Part shown: piece by piece, positions 56,770 through 64,000 of the stretch
Position numbering within the stretch: position 1 is the first letter of the stretch
Layout of the letters: each line of letters opens with the position of its first letter
The notes under the pieces: model-generated
The model's input: only the letters and a program-made list of their open reading frames with translations
Databases searched by the model: none
Told to the model about the DNA's origin: nothing
Made by a program: the position numbers and the translations under genes
Assembly (NCBI GenBank): GCA_040216555.1
Contig: JAVJOW010000022.1
Span: 142,518-206,517, forward strand
Length of the DNA: 64,000 bases
Reading direction: 5' to 3'
From: Arenibacter sp040216555
GTDB lineage: Bacteria > Bacteroidota > Bacteroidia > Flavobacteriales > Flavobacteriaceae

Positions 56770-59706
56770 ATGAAGAAAGCTCTAATACTATCACTCGCAC
56801 TATTCAGTATGTTAGCGATGAACGCCCAACAAATTACCGTATCTGGAAAAGTTACAGATGAAGTCGGTACCCCCCTACCAGGCGTGAATGTAGTAATCAA
56901 GGGTACCACTAAAGGAAGTATCTCGGATTTTGACGGAAATTTTTCCATTGACGCGGAATCCGACGCAGTTTTATTATTATCATCACTAGGTTACGCCAAT
57001 AAGGAAATTCTAATAGGAGGAAGAACCAACATTAGCGTAACCCTTCCCGAAGCTGCTGAAATGTTAACGGAAACTATAGTTATTGGCTCTAGAAGTAAAG
57101 GTAGGACCAAATTGGAAACTACTGCCCCCGTCGATGTTATTAGTATAAAGGAACAGGCTATTAACATGCCGCAAATGGACCTGGCACAGATGCTGGTCGC
57201 TTCGGCACCCTCCTTTAGTGCTTTTCGCTCCCAGGGTGGTGACCTTTCATCTGCGGTTGACCCCCCTACTCTCCGTGGTCTTGCCCCAAACCAAATGCTG
57301 GTACTTATAAATGGCAAAAGAAGGCATACTTCCGCACTTTTGGCAGGTTCACAAACCGGATCAGCTGCAAATGCTACAGATATGAGCTTCATTGTCCCCG
57401 ACGCTATTGACAGGGTCGAAATTTTAAGGGACGGTGCCTCGGCGCAATACGGTTCCGATGCCATTGCCGGTGTAATGAACGTTGTATTAAAAAAAGGTAC
57501 AGGAGAGTTTACCGGAAATTTTACTGTGGGCGGATTCCCAAATTCCGCCCCAGATCTTAGCGGAACCGATGTAAGTGTAGAAAATCAGGCTTTGTTGAAA
57601 GATACGGAACCAGATGGTATCAATTATCAATTGGCTGGAAATTATGGAGTCTCTTTCGAAGAAGGTGGCTACTTAAATCTTACTGGGCTTTATCGCCAGG
57701 CCGAAGCAACAGTTCGCCCTAATATAAGTAATGCCACTCCTTATGGAGATGCATACCTGAACAACGAGCGTACCGATGCACAAGGGAATATTATCATAAC
57801 CAACCCAGAACTAGTAGCAGCACAGGCTTCAGGCAATACCGCACTTGCCGATGAGCTTAGGACCGATACCGGACTTATGGATGCAAGAGGTCTTACTTAT
57901 AAGGACTTCTCTACCTATGCTGGTACAGCGGCATCCAATCTAGGAGTAGTGGCCTACAATATGGCTTTGCCCATTAATGAGGATCTTGAATTTTATTCTT
58001 TTGGTGATTTTGGATATAAATACACTGCTGGGTACAGCTGCTTTTACCGAAGACCAGCCCAGGCCGATCGGGCCAACTTTGACCTGTTCCCTAATGGATT
58101 TAGGCCTCAAATTGCCAGTACCCAGACCAACATAGCCTTTACCGGTGGAATTGATGGCACCCTAGGTGATTTCAATTTTGATTTCAGCAACACCTTTGGC
58201 AGAAACAAAATGAATTATGACATGTTCAATACTTTCAATGCAAGTTTACAATCCGAATCTCCCACTACAATGGATCTGGGAACACATAGTTTCTACCAGA
58301 ACACCACCAATTTTGATATATCCAAATATTTTGATGACGTATTATCTGGACTAAACGTTGCTATAGGAGTAGAACTTAGGATAGAAAATTATCAAATTGA
58401 AGCAGGTCAGCTAGAAAGTTACTCTATAGGCGATGCCGGTATTTATACAGCCACTACGGACAACGAAGCATTATTGGGTCCTGATGGTTTTCCCCTGGAA
58501 GATCTTAACTCCCAACCCATTGTAAATGCAGATGGCAGCCCGGTGGTACTCCCCTATGGTCAAGCCAGCACCAATATCAATAAATTCTACAGCCCCAACT
58601 GTCAGTGTTTTAGAGGCTTTGCCCCTGAGAATGAGGCCAACGAATTTCGCTCGGTTACCGCTGCTTATTTGGATGCTGAACTTGATGTTACCGAAAAATG
58701 GTTGTTGACAGGTGCATTGCGTACAGAGAACTATTCAGATTTTGGGGATGTCTTTACTGGGAAGATAGCTACAAGATACTCCATCTTGGATAACTTTGCT
58801 TTGAGAGGGTCTTTGAGCACGGGCTTTAGAGCTCCTTCTCTACAAGAATTGAATTATTCACACACCTTTACCTTCTTTGTAGGTCTTGATCCTTTTGATG
58901 GTACACTTTATCCAAATACAAGTAGTGCCGCAAGAGCTATTGGTATAGAAACCCTAAGACAGGAACAGTCCACCAACTTAAGTATAGGTTTCACTACCCG
59001 TCTCTTCAACAAAATAGACCTAACAGTAGATGCCTATAAGATTGATATTAAAGACCGCATCTTTGAAACCGATAATTTTGATGCTAGCGAAGCTCCTGCA
59101 TTGGCACCAATTATTGGTTCCGGATTGGCCAGTTTTAGAATAAATGGTGGCGACATAAGCACCAAAGGTGTTGAAATTGTAGCCAATTATAGAGAAAAAG
59201 TGGGTGAAGGCATGTTGGGCCTAACAGTTTCAGGTGTACTCCGTGAAAACACTTTTGAAGGGGCAAGTGTTCCTGATCTTAATACCGTATTATCCGATGA
59301 GGAATTGGAAACTAAATACGTAAACAGGTCTTCCATAGGTCAGTTCGAATCGGGTACACCAAATACCACCTTTATTGGTTCTGGAACCTATTCTTGGGGT
59401 AAATGGTCAGGGATGCTAAGGGGATCTTATTTTGGAGAAGTAACTTCATTGGACAACACTTTCCGAACTCTTAATGATGGTTCTGAAGGATATTCCGATC
59501 AAACCTTCTCTGCTCAATTTGTTACCGATATAGGAGTTACCCACAACTTTACGGACAAGCTTGCATTAACTGTAGGGGGCAATAACATCTTTAATAAATA
59601 CCCAGATATTCTAAGAGCTGAAGAAAGAGGATTCTACCTCTACTCCAACTATCAGCAAGGTTCTAACGGAGCATATTATTTCGCTAGACTAACTTTTGGA
59701 TTCTAA
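56770..59706 (+). CDS. TonB-dependent outer-membrane receptor
   Basis: This 978-residue protein has a signal peptide MKKALILSLALFSMLAMNAQ. A carboxypeptidase-regulatory-like beta domain follows (VSGKVTDEVGTPLPGVNVVI...GSISDFDGNF), then the plug (APVDVISIKEQ, MDLAQMLVASAPSF, LRGLAPNQMLVLINGKRRH, DAIDRVEILRDGASAQYGSDAIAGVMNVVLKKG read in parts) and a 22-stranded barrel ending in ...FARLTFGF. The upstream ATG at 56701 adds a non-family sequence, so 56770 is used. It is larger than simple siderophore receptors but no SusD partner follows, so it is not a SusC/D glycan system. The substrate is unknown; the next genes suggest an amino-acid-like compound. Confidence 0.93.
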   Translation: MKKALILSLALFSMLAMNAQQITVSGKVTDEVGTPLPGVNVVIKGTTKGSISDFDGNFSIDAESDAVLLLSSLGYANKEILIGGRTNISVTLPEAAEMLTETIVIGSRSKGRTKLETTAPVDVISIKEQAINMPQMDLAQMLVASAPSFSAFRSQGGDLSSAVDPPTLRGLAPNQMLVLINGKRRHTSALLAGSQTGSAANATDMSFIVPDAIDRVEILRDGASAQYGSDAIAGVMNVVLKKGTGEFTGNFTVGGFPNSAPDLSGTDVSVENQALLKDTEPDGINYQLAGNYGVSFEEGGYLNLTGLYRQAEATVRPNISNATPYGDAYLNNERTDAQGNIIITNPELVAAQASGNTALADELRTDTGLMDARGLTYKDFSTYAGTAASNLGVVAYNMALPINEDLEFYSFGDFGYKYTAGYSCFYRRPAQADRANFDLFPNGFRPQIASTQTNIAFTGGIDGTLGDFNFDFSNTFGRNKMNYDMFNTFNASLQSESPTTMDLGTHSFYQNTTNFDISKYFDDVLSGLNVAIGVELRIENYQIEAGQLESYSIGDAGIYTATTDNEALLGPDGFPLEDLNSQPIVNADGSPVVLPYGQASTNINKFYSPNCQCFRGFAPENEANEFRSVTAAYLDAELDVTEKWLLTGALRTENYSDFGDVFTGKIATRYSILDNFALRGSLSTGFRAPSLQELNYSHTFTFFVGLDPFDGTLYPNTSSAARAIGIETLRQEQSTNLSIGFTTRLFNKIDLTVDAYKIDIKDRIFETDNFDASEAPALAPIIGSGLASFRINGGDISTKGVEIVANYREKVGEGMLGLTVSGVLRENTFEGASVPDLNTVLSDEELETKYVNRSSIGQFESGTPNTTFIGSGTYSWGKWSGMLRGSYFGEVTSLDNTFRTLNDGSEGYSDQTFSAQFVTDIGVTHNFTDKLALTVGGNNIFNKYPDILRAEERGFYLYSNYQQGSNGAYYFARLTFGF

Positions 59707-59734
59707 TCTGTTAACGCTATAAAATATAAAAGAT

Positions 59735-60235
59735 ATGAAACATACATCTATAAAAATAATTAGTTTGCTATTTCTTGTTTTCTTCACTGCTTCCTGTGAG
59801 CAAGAAATGCCAGAAGCTGCATTGGAGGTCGCCGAAGGTGGAGGAACTTTAAGAAATTACACTGCCTACACCATAGATGCTGCCGATCCCAGTGGGTCCA
59901 ATGTATATGGGCGCGTGGTTTTTTGGAAAGGTACCCTAAACAGAACACTTGTTCAGGTTTCGCTCTATAACACCCTAGAAGGCCAACAACATCCTGCACT
60001 CATTTTAGAAGGTGCCTCAGGAGTAGGAACGACTACCCTGCTAACACTGGATACCGTTTCCGGAGATACTGGTGAGCTAAATGACAACAAGTTTTACGTC
60101 ATTGGCGACTCCTCCTTCTATGACGGGCTACTAGACCTGGATGCACACATCAACATTTACCTAAGTGAAACAGATAATACGGTAGTGGCCTCAGGAAATA
60201 TTGGCTTAAATGCCGATCCGGTAGAAAGTAATTAA
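59735..60235 (+). CDS. Lipoprotein following the TonB receptor
   Basis: This 166-residue lipoprotein has the signal MKHTSIKIISLLFLVFFTASC with Cys21, followed by a beta-rich domain (VYGRVVFWKGTLNRTLVQVSL, PALILEGASG, DAHINIYLSETDNTVVASGN). The two-half beta pattern with a closing ASGNIGLNA recalls CHRD-like domains, but this is weak. It lies 28 bp after the receptor and 34 bp before the aminotransferase, so it may be an outer-membrane accessory of the uptake system. Confidence 0.75.
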   Translation: MKHTSIKIISLLFLVFFTASCEQEMPEAALEVAEGGGTLRNYTAYTIDAADPSGSNVYGRVVFWKGTLNRTLVQVSLYNTLEGQQHPALILEGASGVGTTTLLTLDTVSGDTGELNDNKFYVIGDSSFYDGLLDLDAHINIYLSETDNTVVASGNIGLNADPVESN

Positions 60236-60269
60236 ACATTAAACTCTTAAACTTAAATACAATAACATT

Positions 60270-61463
60270 ATGAAAACATTAGACAGAAGAGCATGGTTAA
60301 AAAGGGGTGCATTGACAGCCGCAGGCGCAATGGTAATGCCTCATCTGAGTTTCGGAATCTCCGAGATGCCCAAAGCACCATTGGCACTTGATACCCAGGG
60401 AAATGCTATTTACACCCCATTTTTTAAGGAATTTTTGCCAGACTATAGTCGTGAAATGCCAATATTGGAAGCTAAATTGAACGCCAATGAAAATCCTTAT
60501 GGTCCTTCCCCAAAGGCAATTGCAGCCCTACAGAAAGTAGCCTTTAAGGGCAATCGATATGCCTGGTACGAACTATTTGATCTGATGGGTAAAATTGCTA
60601 CGGAAGAAGGTGTGGACATCAAGAACATTATGATGGGACCTGGATCATCCGATCTTTTGGAAAAAACAGCCATGGTCCTATTTGCAAACGGTGGCAATGT
60701 GGTATCCGCAGACCCTACTTATATGTCATTGATTCGTGTAGCAGAGGCTACAGGTGCTTCTTGGAAGGCCATTCCATGTAAGGCAGATTGGTCGCATGAC
60801 CTTAAAGCTATGGAAGCTGCCATTGACGCAGATACAAAATTGGTATACATCTGTAATCCCAACAATCCTACAGGAGCAATGACAGATAGTGCTGAATTAG
60901 TGGATTTCTGTTCAAGGGTTTCCGAAAAAGTTCCCGTTTTTGTGGATGAGGCCTATATGGGCTTTTTAGAGGATGGTGCCAAACAAAGTATGGTATCTCT
61001 AGTAAATGAAGGCAAGGACGTGATAATAGCCCGTACTTTCTCAAAAATACACGGTATGGCGGGCCTAAGGGTAGGATATATCGTAGCACAGGAATCGACC
61101 CTGGCTAAACTTGAAAAAGTTACCCGTGGCGGTATGGGTATTGCATACACCTCCATATTTGCAGCTACGGCCAGTATGGATGATGTAGCCTTTCAGAACA
61201 AATCCAGAACGCTGAACGCTGCATGTCGCGAATATGTCTACCAAAGCTTGGATAAAATGGGCTTTGAGTACATTCCGTCTTCCACCAGCTTCATAATCTT
61301 CCCCATAGAAATGGAAGGAAAGGCTTTCCTGGAAAAAATGACAGCACAAAAAGTAGGTGTTCGTGCCTTCGAGATCATGGGCAAGAACTGGTGCCGCGTA
61401 AGTATGGGTACCATGGAGGAAATGAAGCTATTTAAGAAAGCGTTGGAAAAAGTATTGGTTTAA
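60270..61463 (+). CDS. Tat-exported PLP aminotransferase, HisC-like fold type I
   Basis: This 397-residue protein starts with a twin-arginine signal (DRRAWLKRGALTAAGAMVMP), so it should be exported folded with its cofactor. The remainder is a complete class I/II aminotransferase close to histidinol-phosphate aminotransferase: ANENPYGPSPKAI, GPGSSDLLEK, CNPNNPTGAM (195-204), FVDEAY with Asp226, and the PLP lysine Lys259 in TFSKIHGMAGLRVGY. All catalytic residues are kept. An exported aminotransferase next to a TonB receptor and an AEC transporter suggests extracytoplasmic handling of an amino acid rather than histidine synthesis. Confidence 0.9.
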   Translation: MKTLDRRAWLKRGALTAAGAMVMPHLSFGISEMPKAPLALDTQGNAIYTPFFKEFLPDYSREMPILEAKLNANENPYGPSPKAIAALQKVAFKGNRYAWYELFDLMGKIATEEGVDIKNIMMGPGSSDLLEKTAMVLFANGGNVVSADPTYMSLIRVAEATGASWKAIPCKADWSHDLKAMEAAIDADTKLVYICNPNNPTGAMTDSAELVDFCSRVSEKVPVFVDEAYMGFLEDGAKQSMVSLVNEGKDVIIARTFSKIHGMAGLRVGYIVAQESTLAKLEKVTRGGMGIAYTSIFAATASMDDVAFQNKSRTLNAACREYVYQSLDKMGFEYIPSSTSFIIFPIEMEGKAFLEKMTAQKVGVRAFEIMGKNWCRVSMGTMEEMKLFKKALEKVLV

Positions 61464-61588
61464 GTTGAGTTTACCCACGGGTTGGATCAATAGGAGGGTC
61501 TTACAGATCTTTCTATGATCCACCTACTCTTGGGTTCTTTATTACGAAAACCCCCGAACGGAATAGTGAATTATTAAGAACTTATAAT

Positions 61589-62740
61589 ATGAATTATGCA
61601 TTACAAAAAACATTAGAACTCCTACTGATCATAGGTCTGGGTCTGTTACTACAAAAAAAGGTAGCTAAGGATGACCTAAAAGGGATAAAGACATTGATAT
61701 TGAGTGTGGCATTGCCAGCTACAATTTTTGTAGCCCTATTAAAAATAGAACTTAAAGGGTCCTTATTGGTTTTTCCCCTTATGGCTTTGGTATTTAATTT
61801 TATAATGGCCATTGCCACTAAGTACCTATTGGCACCTTCACTACCAAACAATGAAGGAGCTAAAAAAAGAACATTGACAATGCTCCTCCCATCTTTGGCA
61901 CCAGGACTTTCCTGTTTCCCCTTTATCATAGTCTACTTGGGGGATGAATATCTGGCCTTGGCCGCATTGGCAGACGTGGGGAACAAAATCTTTGTCCTTA
62001 TCCTATTGTATATGTTAGGGATGCACTGGTATCATGCCAGGGCCGTCAAAGATTTGGTTGCAACTACTTCCAGCAAGTTAAAAGGCCTGTTTCTTTCAAT
62101 GCTGAATGAACCTATTAACTTGGTTATAATAGTAGCTCTGGTACTATTGGGATTCGGACTTAGCCTTAGCTCCTTTCCTGAGTTCTTGGAGAACACCATA
62201 GTTAAAATGAGCTTGATTATGACACCTTTGGTGCTCCTTTTTATCGGTATGGCAGTGCGTATAAAATTTAGGGAATTCGGCTTTATCTTTTCACTTTTGA
62301 TGAGACGCGCCGGAATTACCTTTTTACTATCGGCTATTTTTGTTTTCCTTTTCCCAGCTTTGGCCGCCCCAATGATTTTATTTATTGTGGTATTCCCACA
62401 AAGTGCTTGCAGTTTTTGGCCGTTTGCCCATATGAGTGCTGTAAGTACATTGGAGGAAAAGGACGAACAGATGAAGCCTACTTTCGATATTAATTTTGCC
62501 GTTAATATTTTGGCTTGTTCCATGCCGTTCTCTACCATTTTGATCATTAGTATTTTTTCTTTCAGTGAATTTTTTGTGAACCCAGTAGTCCTAGTGGTTA
62601 CAGGAATTATAATGGTGGCTGTCACCTATATTCCTTATTTGATCACTAAATTGAAAAGGAGCAATAAATCCGAGGAAGTTGTTAACTACAATACATTTTT
62701 TGGAATAAATACCAATGCACATTCATCGGAAAATCATTAA
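61589..62740 (+). CDS. AEC-family (auxin efflux carrier type) transporter
   Basis: This 383-residue inner-membrane protein has about ten helices in two halves (LELLLIIGLGLLLQKKVAK at the start, SVALPATIFVALLKIEL, then FIVVFPQSACSFWPF in the second half). The AEC family moves organic anions such as malate or amino-acid-derived acids. The LPA-x-IF pattern in helix 2 is typical. A short linker of 125 bp separates it from the aminotransferase. A bidirectional terminator follows. Confidence 0.88.
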   Translation: MNYALQKTLELLLIIGLGLLLQKKVAKDDLKGIKTLILSVALPATIFVALLKIELKGSLLVFPLMALVFNFIMAIATKYLLAPSLPNNEGAKKRTLTMLLPSLAPGLSCFPFIIVYLGDEYLALAALADVGNKIFVLILLYMLGMHWYHARAVKDLVATTSSKLKGLFLSMLNEPINLVIIVALVLLGFGLSLSSFPEFLENTIVKMSLIMTPLVLLFIGMAVRIKFREFGFIFSLLMRRAGITFLLSAIFVFLFPALAAPMILFIVVFPQSACSFWPFAHMSAVSTLEEKDEQMKPTFDINFAVNILACSMPFSTILIISIFSFSEFFVNPVVLVVTGIIMVAVTYIPYLITKLKRSNKSEEVVNYNTFFGINTNAHSSENH

Positions 62741-62777
62741 CACTTCTAAATACGTTTTGAGAGTTTTTCAAAAAATA

Positions 62778-62810
62778 AAAAGGCCCCTGAAATACCTTCA
62801 GGGGCCTTTT
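62778..62810. terminator. Bidirectional terminator between AEC gene and 62833 gene
   Basis: A 14-bp perfect stem (AAAAGGCCCCTGAA and its complement) with a 5-base loop has A-runs before and T-runs after. It serves both convergent genes. Confidence 0.9.
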
Positions 62811-62832
62811 ACTATTATTTAATTGGACCAGC

Positions 62833-63189
62833 TTAAAGGATACTTCCTTTTTTACTAACTTCCAAAGGAATACGATATATCACCCCTTGCTCGAAAGTTC
62901 CTTTTGTAACCTTTTGGAAATCGATACTATTGCGAATATAGGTCTCCAATGCTTCGTTTTCTGTTTTAACACTTAGAACCCGTAAATAATCACCATTGTC
63001 CAATGCAACACGTATTTCTGCCGTTGCACCACGAATCTCATCGGGAATAATATTATCGCTCAACATTTGGAAAACCTGGGACGTAACTGCCTTCGCGGGT
63101 TTTGCTTCTCCTTTTTGGGGATCGGTTGCAAATACTTGAACCACGTTCAACAACATTGCAGCCATCAAAATAAATACTGACTTTTTCAT
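62833..63189 (-). CDS. Small secreted protein with TonB-C-like tail
   Basis: This 118-residue protein has a signal peptide (residues 1-21, ending VFA). The mature part has one alpha/beta unit (AEIRVALDNGDYLRVLSVKTENEALETYI, read in parts, then VIYRIPLEV) that looks like the TonB C-terminal or STN-like fold. Similar short periplasmic proteins are common in Flavobacteriaceae without a known role. The minus strand has a perfect TAAGTTTG box at 63240-63233, 44 bp before the start. Confidence 0.72.
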   Translation of the reverse strand: MKKSVFILMAAMLLNVVQVFATDPQKGEAKPAKAVTSQVFQMLSDNIIPDEIRGATAEIRVALDNGDYLRVLSVKTENEALETYIRNSIDFQKVTKGTFEQGVIYRIPLEVSKKGSIL

Positions 63190-63232
63190 ATTTTAAGAAT
63201 GTTTTGAATATATTTTTTTAACTAATTCTACT

Positions 63233-63240
63233 CAAACTTA
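63233..63240 (-). promoter_or_regulatory. TAAGTTTG promoter box of the 62833 gene
   Basis: A perfect TAnnTTTG box on the minus strand, with transcription start expected near 63228. From here to the terminator at 63642 I see no gene, only the TGCACACC repeats. Confidence 0.5.
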
Positions 63241-63575
63241 TTAAATATATCGCAATAAAGGCCGTCAATATTATAGATTTAATAAATTTTAACATTACAA
63301 AATACGAATATGCAAAATACAGGCAAAAAGCTAACGAATCGTCAGGTTTTCTTAGGATTTGTAGACTCTTTAGACGCAAACATTGAAGGGAAATATTTGT
63401 AAAAGAAGGGGTTCATAATATATTGAAGCAAATGCTGAAATTTATTTATTGATTACAATTTAGCTGTCTGGTTTGTTTTTCATTTGAAACGGCTTTAGTT
63501 AGACAATGATCACTAAGGAAAAAAGTCAAATCCTACCCTAAAGTTCTTTCAAGTTACTAAAATTCCAGTGAACCG

Positions 63576-63610
63576 TTGCACACCGATTTGCACACCGAAT
63601 TAGGTGTGCA
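63576..63610. repeat. TGCACACC direct and inverted repeats
   Basis: TTGCACACCGA occurs at 63576-63586 and again at 63588-63598, a 12-bp period. An inverted GGTGTGCA follows at 63603-63610. The cluster lies about 100 bp from the tRNA gene and could be a protein-binding or old attachment site; no integrase is visible. Confidence 0.5.
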
Positions 63611-63641
63611 CATATGATATCAAAGAAAATGTATAAAAACA

Positions 63642-63677
63642 AAAAACACTGAAAATCAATTGATTAACAGTGTTTTT
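63642..63677 (-). terminator. Terminator after tRNA-Pro
   Basis: A 10-bp stem AAAAACACTG/CAGTGTTTTT with a 16-base loop, itself containing AATCAATTGATT. On the minus strand it ends in a T-run just after the tRNA 3' end. Confidence 0.75.
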
Positions 63678-63700
63678 GCTACTACCTATTTCTAGGTTCG

Positions 63701-63775
63701 TCGGGGTGGCAGGATTCGAACCTGCGACCTCCGCGTCCCAAACGCGGCGCGATAACCGGGCTACGCTACACCCCG
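63701..63775 (-). tRNA. tRNA-Pro (anticodon UGG)
   Basis: On the minus strand the sequence folds as a cloverleaf: acceptor CGGGGTG pairs with CACCCCG, the anticodon arm CCGCG-TTTGGGA-CGCGG carries TGG, and the T-arm has GGTTCGAATCC. The discriminator is A and CCA is not encoded. The last ten bases of the GIY-YIG gene overlap its 5' end. Confidence 0.95.
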
Positions 63776-64000
63776 AAATGGTTATCTATAAAACGTTTTG
63801 CTCCTCTTTTCTTTATCCTTCGTTCCAAAACCATAGCTTCGGATCGCAACAATACTTCAATTTGCAAAACCAATTTCCAAGGAACCCCGCTCTTGGTAGA
63901 GGGCACAATTCCAAGGTTATGTCTTTTCAATCTATTTGTGATATCCGTAGTCTGACCTACATAATATCTTGAACGTTCCTCGCTATATATAATATAAACG
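63766..64000 (-). CDS. GIY-YIG nuclease domain protein (5' end outside window)
   Basis: The minus strand is open from the right edge to a stop at 63768-63766. The 77 visible residues read YIIYSEERSRYYVGQT, then DITNRLKRHN, PWKLVLQIEVL, SEAMVLERRIKKRGAKRFI, the order of the GIY-YIG fold (Tyr, Tyr-x-Gly, Arg, Glu). The YYVGQT motif is the second tyrosine element. Small single-domain members of this kind are frequent in Flavobacteriaceae next to RNA genes. The stop codon lies inside the tRNA-Pro gene. Confidence 0.88.
   Translation of the reverse strand, partial: VYIIYSEERSRYYVGQTTDITNRLKRHNLGIVPSTKSGVPWKLVLQIEVLLRSEAMVLERRIKKRGAKRFIDNHFGV

Noticed and set aside
63670..63972. 100-codon frame on the plus strand across the tRNA region
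   Set aside because: Its first part (VAGFEPATSASQTRRD) is the antisense of tRNA-Pro, a classic false protein, and the rest is antisense to the GIY-YIG gene.

Overview
The window looks like the chromosome of a marine-type member of the Flavobacteriaceae (Bacteroidota). It is AT-rich. Promoters carry the Bacteroidota box TAnnTTTG, and Shine-Dalgarno sites are weak or missing. Typical features are a TonB receptor with a carboxypeptidase-regulatory-like N-domain, the three-gene transhydrogenase, and a tRNA-Pro(UGG) at the right edge. Everything here was read by eye; no database search was run.

Positions 1-42.8 kb form a stress or low-energy island. Its genes include acetate kinase (cut by the left edge), a UbiB-like kinase, exonuclease III, an ECF-like sigma factor, YtxH and holin-X envelope proteins, a patatin lipase, Hsp20, a P-type ATPase, uracil phosphoribosyltransferase, glycogen phosphorylase and a CBS-type site-2 protease. 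Further along are an SDR/WG/HEAT operon, a TerB-like protein, ten two-domain universal stress proteins (nine almost consecutive), thioredoxin, a small-conductance channel, an ATP-cone/Mrr nuclease, a beta-CASP RNase, D-lactate dehydrogenase and cardiolipin synthase. Two histidine kinase/response-regulator pairs lie in the island. Both regulators are receiver domains fused to a CRP/FNR-type DNA-binding half. One kinase contains a LOV blue-light domain with the adduct cysteine.

The main discovery is a repeated operator, TGAY-N4-RTCA, in front of almost every transcription unit of the island. I found 18 copies. In 20 promoter arrangements the operator centre lies exactly 29.5 bp upstream of the T of a TAnnTTTG-like box, on whichever strand the gene is read. 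That is the geometry of a class II CRP/FNR activator centred near -41.5. Three operators serve divergent genes with the same spacing on both sides. The operators tie the island into one regulon, probably run by the two receiver-CRP proteins, and they correct several start codons. Three members of the regulon are small helical paralogues with a shared His/Trp/Glu signature that I do not recognise from any described family.

From 43 kb onward no such operators were found and the content is more ordinary: a PhoD-like phosphatase and a Tat-exported sugar isomerase, a mechanosensitive channel followed by a KefF/KefC-like pair, pntAA-pntAB-pntB, and an Lrp/AsnC regulator. A 1.6-kb AT-rich spacer with a 51-bp repeat then leads into a TonB receptor, lipoprotein, Tat-exported aminotransferase and AEC transporter locus. 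The window ends with a tRNA-Pro that overlaps a GIY-YIG gene.
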